Shown here: positions 60,373 to 64,000 of the stretch, piece after piece | How the letters are laid out: every line of letters starts with the position of its first letter | Numbering within the stretch: position 1 is the stretch's first letter | Assembly (NCBI GenBank): GCA_944391055.1 | Contig: CALXSF010000004.1 | Location: forward strand, 1 to 64,000 | Length of the DNA: 64,000 bases | Source of the DNA: an uncultured Kiritimatiellota bacterium | GTDB lineage: Bacteria; Verrucomicrobiota; Kiritimatiellia; RFP12; DVOR01 | Direction of reading: 5' to 3' | Position numbers and translations under genes: made by a program | The notes under the pieces: generated by a model | What the model saw: only the letters and a program-made list of their open reading frames with translations | Database searches by the model: none | Told to the model about the DNA's origin: nothing

Positions 60373-62433
60373 TCACCAGAAGATGACGTACAGGGCGACG
60401 GTCGCGACGCAGACGACCAGGCCGAAGACCAAGGCCGGCTTGGACATCGTCATGTCGAGCGTCGTCTTCTGCTCAAACGTGACCTTCACCGGCATCTTGA
60501 AGAGAAGGCTATAGACGCACATGAGGGCCAGCGTGACGCAGAGTGTGTAGGAGGCGGCGATCAGGTAGTGCATCTCCCCCTTCGCGCACCCAAAGCTCTG
60601 GAACCACGTGACCACGAAGTCGGGGAAGCAATGCCAGCCGAAGGTGGAGAAGCAATAATAGAGGATGGGCGCGGCAACCAGTCCGAACGTCCCCGCCCAA
60701 CGCCCGGCGCTGCGGTTGAGCATGCCGAAGGCGAAGACCGCGAACACGCCGGGCGAGACGTAGCATTGGACGCTTTGGATGTAGGCGAAAATCGAATCGC
60801 TGTTCAGCGCGGCGGCGGCGACACAGCCGACGATCACGAGGAGCACGGTGACGGCACGCCCGACAAAGACAAGGTTGCCTTGCGTGGCCCGAGGCGCGAG
60901 ATAGCGCTGATAGATGTCCATCGTGAAGAGGGTGGAGGTGGCGTTCAGCACCGCGGCCAAGGAGGAGACGATGGCGCCAAGGAGGGCGGCGAGGATGAAG
61001 CCCAGCACGCCGGGCGGGCACCAGTCGCGGACGGTCTTCATGAGCAGGCCAAGGGCGCCGTCGTATTTGTAGGTGTTCTTGACGACCGTGATGTTGCCAT
61101 CCGCCATCGCGATCTCGCCAGGCTTGCCGGAGGCCTTGGCGAGCGCGTCGATGGTCGCGGCGTCGATGGCCGCGCCGTCCATGAGCCGGGCGTCGGGATA
61201 GGCCGCTTTAAGGCGGGCCAGGATGGGGGCGTTGTGCTTGGCGATCCACGCGAAGTCCGCCGGCGTGAGCCGCTTGGTGACGCGCTCCTTGGAGCCGTCC
61301 GTCTTCACGGCCCATTCGGTCCACGTGCCTTTGTCGACGCCGGACTCAAAGAGGATGAGGTCGTTCGCCCGATACGGCTGGACGCCGCGGATCTTGACGG
61401 TGGCATCCGCGGAGACTTGGATGGATTGCTGGACCTTTTGGGCCTGGAGGCCGGCCATGTCGGGGGCGAAGAGGTTGAAGGCGATGACGCCGGGGATGAC
61501 GATGATGAACGGGATGAGGAGCTTGAGCGCGGCGGCCAGCACGATGCCCTTCTGACCCTCGGCGAGGGAACCGGAGCCGAGCAGGCGCTGGGTGATGTAT
61601 TGGTTGAGGCCCCAGTAATAGAAATGGGGGATCCAGATGCCCATGATCAGCACGGTCCAAGTCATGGCGGTGGTGTTGGCCGGGCCCATGTGCATCTTGG
61701 GCTCGTTGAGAAGGCTGAACCGCTCAAGGAAGCCCATGTCCGGGTCAAGGGCGATTTGCTTGCCCTGCTCCGCGAAGGACGTGGCGACGGAGGCCTCGCC
61801 CAACGCGCGGCAGGCGATCCAGGCGATGAGGGCGCCGCCGACGATGAGGGCCGCGCCTTGGATGAGGTCGGCCCACGCACAGGCCTTGAGACCGCCGAAG
61901 AGCACATACGCGCCGGCGATGCACGACATGATGACGCAACAGGTGGAGAAGCCGATGGCGACGCCAAACTCGTTGAAGAGCTGCCACATCACCAACGAAC
62001 CGGCGTAGGTGACGCCGATGAGGGAGGCGACGACGAGGATGCCGATCATCGAAAGGGTCATGAGCGTACGCGCCACATGGTTGAAGCGCATCTCGATGAA
62101 CTCGGGCATCGTGGTGATGCCCGTCTTCAGGAAGTAAGGCAGGAAACAGAAGGCGACGACGACGAGCGTGATGGCGGCGGTCCATTCCCAAGAGGCACAG
62201 GAGATACCCTCGAGGCCGGCGCCCTGGCCGCTCATGCCGACGAATTGCTCGGCGGAGATGTTGGCGGCGATGAGCGAGAAGCCGATGAGCCACCATTTGA
62301 GGCCGCGCCCGGCCAAGAAGTAGTCCTCCGCGTTCGCCTCCGCCGCCTTCGTCCTGCGGCTTTTGAAGAAGCCGACGAACAGCACGCACGCGATGAATGC
62401 GAAGAAGACGATCACGTCCATCAGGATTTCCAT
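60373..62433 (-). CDS. SSS-family sodium/solute symporter with a large soluble insert
   Basis: The protein has 686 residues, and family members are often 500-580. The N-terminal helices show DYFLAGRGLKWWLIGFSLIAANISAEQFVGMSGQ, the usual SSF/SGLT start, and a core with WADLIQGAALIVGGALIAW. GIWIPHFYYWGLNQYITQRLLG contains the SGLT signature region. About 120 residues (about 340-465) between core helices are hydrophilic (VKIRGVQPYRANDLILFESG and onward) and absent from typical members. The C-terminal helices resume at LGFILAALLGAIVSSLAAVLNATSTL. Likely a sodium-coupled sugar or sugar-derivative importer, consistent with the glycosidases elsewhere (inference). Confidence 0.9.
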   Translation of the reverse strand: MEILMDVIVFFAFIACVLFVGFFKSRRTKAAEANAEDYFLAGRGLKWWLIGFSLIAANISAEQFVGMSGQGAGLEGISCASWEWTAAITLVVVAFCFLPYFLKTGITTMPEFIEMRFNHVARTLMTLSMIGILVVASLIGVTYAGSLVMWQLFNEFGVAIGFSTCCVIMSCIAGAYVLFGGLKACAWADLIQGAALIVGGALIAWIACRALGEASVATSFAEQGKQIALDPDMGFLERFSLLNEPKMHMGPANTTAMTWTVLIMGIWIPHFYYWGLNQYITQRLLGSGSLAEGQKGIVLAAALKLLIPFIIVIPGVIAFNLFAPDMAGLQAQKVQQSIQVSADATVKIRGVQPYRANDLILFESGVDKGTWTEWAVKTDGSKERVTKRLTPADFAWIAKHNAPILARLKAAYPDARLMDGAAIDAATIDALAKASGKPGEIAMADGNITVVKNTYKYDGALGLLMKTVRDWCPPGVLGFILAALLGAIVSSLAAVLNATSTLFTMDIYQRYLAPRATQGNLVFVGRAVTVLLVIVGCVAAAALNSDSIFAYIQSVQCYVSPGVFAVFAFGMLNRSAGRWAGTFGLVAAPILYYCFSTFGWHCFPDFVVTWFQSFGCAKGEMHYLIAASYTLCVTLALMCVYSLLFKMPVKVTFEQKTTLDMTMSKPALVFGLVVCVATVALYVIFW

Positions 62434-62618
62434 GTCATTCTTCCTTCCAGTCTTCCGGTTGGGATTGGCGGCAGAGGCATTTCCAAGTGTTTAAGCGACG
62501 CCAAGCGCTCCACGACCGAGGCTCGTCGCCGCCGCAAACGCAACGGTTTCAATTTATCATGAGGCGTCCCGGGCTGTCAAGCCCATCCTGCCCGGCGCGT
62601 GATGAGGCGCGCGCGGAT
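62434..62618. other. Intergenic region between the symporter gene and pfk
   Basis: Divergent spacer. The only clear signals are the pfk promoter at its right edge and a possible TGATAAAT-type -10 for the symporter on the minus strand. No gene or terminator seen. Confidence 0.3.
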
Positions 62619-62647
62619 TTGACGGCCTGTCCGGGAAACCGTATAAT
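62619..62647 (+). promoter_or_regulatory. Near-consensus promoter of pfk
   Basis: TTGACG (62619-62624), 17-nt spacer, TATAAT (62642-62647). This is the best sigma-70-like promoter in the window. A GAGAGG site near 62685 lies in the 50-nt leader. Confidence 0.8.
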
Positions 62648-62699
62648 AACGCCCCAACTCACCCGCATTGGGGCGAGGGCACACGAGAGGACACACGTT

Positions 62700-64000
62700 A
62701 TGGCTTCGCTGTTCGAGCGCATCTTCGAGGATCCGTCCAAGTTCACGTTCATCACCGAGAACCTCGGCGAGTGCAAGGTCGACTCCCCGGTCCGCAACAC
62801 CAATTTCGTCCGTGACGAAGACATGCACTCCCTGCTGAGCGTCCGCGCCGGCTACGTCCACGATTTCGTCAAGAAATACGGTGCCGTGCCCAAGCTCGAG
62901 AGCGCCGGCCCCCACCGCAAGATCTTCCACGACCCCTCCGCCACCCGCGCCGCCATCGTCACCGCCGGCGGCCTCTGCCCCGGGCTCAACAACGTCATCA
63001 AGGGCCTCGTCGAGGTGCTCACCTTCGGCTACGGCATCAAGACCATCTACGGCTTCCGCTACGGCTACGCCGGGCTCATCCCCGAGTTCGGCTACGAGCC
63101 CATGCTGCTCACCCCCGACAAGGTCGACACCATCCACGAATGGGGCGGCACCCTCCTGGGCTCCTCCCGCGGCCAGCAGGACACCGCGCGGATGGTCGAC
63201 ACCCTCGAGCGCATGGGCATCAACGTCTTCTTCGCCATCGGCGGTGACGGCTCGCTGCGCTGCGCCCGCGACGTCTCCAACGAATGCCGCCGCCGCGGTC
63301 TCAAGATCTCCGTCGTCGGCATCCCCAAGACCATCGACAACGACCTGCACTTCGTCGGGCGGACCTTCGGCTTCGAGACCGCCGTCGCCGCGGCCGTCCC
63401 GGCCATCCGCTCCGCGCACTCCGAGGCGCTCGGCGCCCACTATGGCATCGGCCTCGTCAAGCTCATGGGGCGCGACTCCGGCTTCATCGCCGCCTACGCC
63501 ACGCTCGCCAACCCCGTCGTCAACTTCTGCCTTATCCCCGAGCAGCCCTTCACCGTCGAGGGCGAGCACGGCCTGCTCGCGGCGCTGGAGCGGCGCTTCG
63601 CCTCCGGCAAGAGCCACGCCGTCATCGTCGTCGCCGAGGGCGCCGGCCAAGACCTCATGGAGGGCGAGGTGCGCAAGGACGCCTCCGGCAACATCCTCAA
63701 GAAGGACATCGGCGAGTTCCTCAAGAACCGCATCACCGAGCACTTCAAGGCCCGCAAGGAGGATGTGACGGTCAAGTACATCGACCCCTCCTACACCATC
63801 CGCTCCTGCCCCGCCGACGCCTCCGACGCCGTGCTCTGCTACCGCCTCGCCCGCATGGCCGCCCATGCCGCCATGGCCGGCCGCACCAACTGCGTCGTCG
63901 GCCGCCTCAACGACGATTACTCCCTGGTGCCCATCCCCTTGGCCACCATCGAGCGCCGCAAGGTCGAGCTCACCTCCAACCTCTGGTCGTCCGTCCTCGA
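62700..64000 (+). CDS. pfk: 6-phosphofructokinase, cut by the window end
   Basis: 433 residues are visible from the ATG at 62700 and the gene continues past the edge. The enzyme phosphorylates fructose-6-phosphate in glycolysis. AIVTAGGLCPGLNNVIKG is the donor loop, IGGDGSLRCA the donor-selecting site (Gly184), GIPKTIDNDL the catalytic loop with Lys210 and MGRDSGFIAAYATLA the substrate site. Lys in PKTIDND is shared with PPi-dependent enzymes, while Gly in GGDG points to ATP, a combination known from plant and trypanosomal ATP-PFKs. The N-terminal extension before the fold (about 75 residues) also fits that long clade. I favour ATP-dependent. It has its own strong promoter. Confidence 0.9.
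   Translation, partial: MASLFERIFEDPSKFTFITENLGECKVDSPVRNTNFVRDEDMHSLLSVRAGYVHDFVKKYGAVPKLESAGPHRKIFHDPSATRAAIVTAGGLCPGLNNVIKGLVEVLTFGYGIKTIYGFRYGYAGLIPEFGYEPMLLTPDKVDTIHEWGGTLLGSSRGQQDTARMVDTLERMGINVFFAIGGDGSLRCARDVSNECRRRGLKISVVGIPKTIDNDLHFVGRTFGFETAVAAAVPAIRSAHSEALGAHYGIGLVKLMGRDSGFIAAYATLANPVVNFCLIPEQPFTVEGEHGLLAALERRFASGKSHAVIVVAEGAGQDLMEGEVRKDASGNILKKDIGEFLKNRITEHFKARKEDVTVKYIDPSYTIRSCPADASDAVLCYRLARMAAHAAMAGRTNCVVGRLNDDYSLVPIPLATIERRKVELTSNLWSSVL

Overview
The window suggests a high-GC, Gram-negative, anaerobic, sugar-fermenting bacterium of the PVC group. A gut Kiritimatiellota/Verrucomicrobiota-type organism is my best guess, inferred from gene content and style rather than from a phylogenetic marker. 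A Kdo transferase (KdtA/WaaA) implies a Gram-negative envelope. A three-subunit NAD-linked [FeFe] hydrogenase implies fermentative H2 metabolism. Many secreted glycoside hydrolases imply glycan feeding. I saw no rRNA, tRNA or CRISPR array.

Layout. 0.1-3.4 kb (+): a lipoprotein, two coiled-coil proteins and a Dus tRNA-dihydrouridine synthase. 3.6-10.5 kb (-): one tightly overlapped operon, DUF2723/TPR membrane protein > fmt > CBS/DRTGG-type pyrophosphatase > ispH. 10.6-14.1 kb (+): a 5'-truncated mobile-element 'polyvalent' protein. 14.3-16.3 kb (+): tcdA and nagA. 16.4-27.9 kb: an AraC regulator divergent from four consecutive secreted glycosidases (GH2, clan-D-like, GH35, GH2). 28.0-30.3 kb (+): a Leu-rich leader peptide and terminator hairpin, leuA, and a lone fumarase beta subunit. 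30.4-35.7 kb (-): an alpha/beta hydrolase, then the hydrogenase operon. 35.8-38.4 kb (-): a small surface-glycan operon. 38.7-41.5 kb: divergent GH29 and GH43 enzymes. 41.5-42.7 kb (-): ribD behind a tiny lipoprotein. 42.8-43.0 kb (+): a promoter-terminator pair with no ORF, a candidate small RNA. 43.0-46.3 kb (-): a FolM-like SDR and the thrS-infC operon. 46.3-55.1 kb (-): an AT-richer island with a 1952-residue secreted hydrolase, two divergent partner genes and two orphan copies of the hydrolase C-terminal cassette. 56.0-60.3 kb (+): a 610-residue unknown protein, pyrF, a small unknown and kdtA. 60.4-62.4 kb (-): an SSS sodium/solute symporter. 62.7 kb to the edge (+): a phosphofructokinase cut by the window end.

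Two themes stand out. First, the 46.3-55.1 kb island is built like a cassette array. A nearly identical block of about 280 bp, coding for part of the hydrolase C-terminus, occurs three times. Each copy is bordered by a divergent tail and by a partner gene whose own 3' end is conserved. Recombination between blocks could swap the C-terminus and partner of the large hydrolase, as in polymorphic-toxin loci, although here the swapped part belongs to a lipase-like alpha/beta hydrolase. I regard this as the most interesting system in the window.

Second, promoters are unusually readable. Several match TTGNNN-17-TATAAT closely, and many carry an extended -10 (TGnTATnnT). In about eight genes the -10 hexamer ends only 6-10 nt before the start codon with no Shine-Dalgarno, predicting leaderless mRNAs. 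Other genes (thrS, infC, nagA, hydC) have conventional AAGGAG sites, so both modes seem to coexist.
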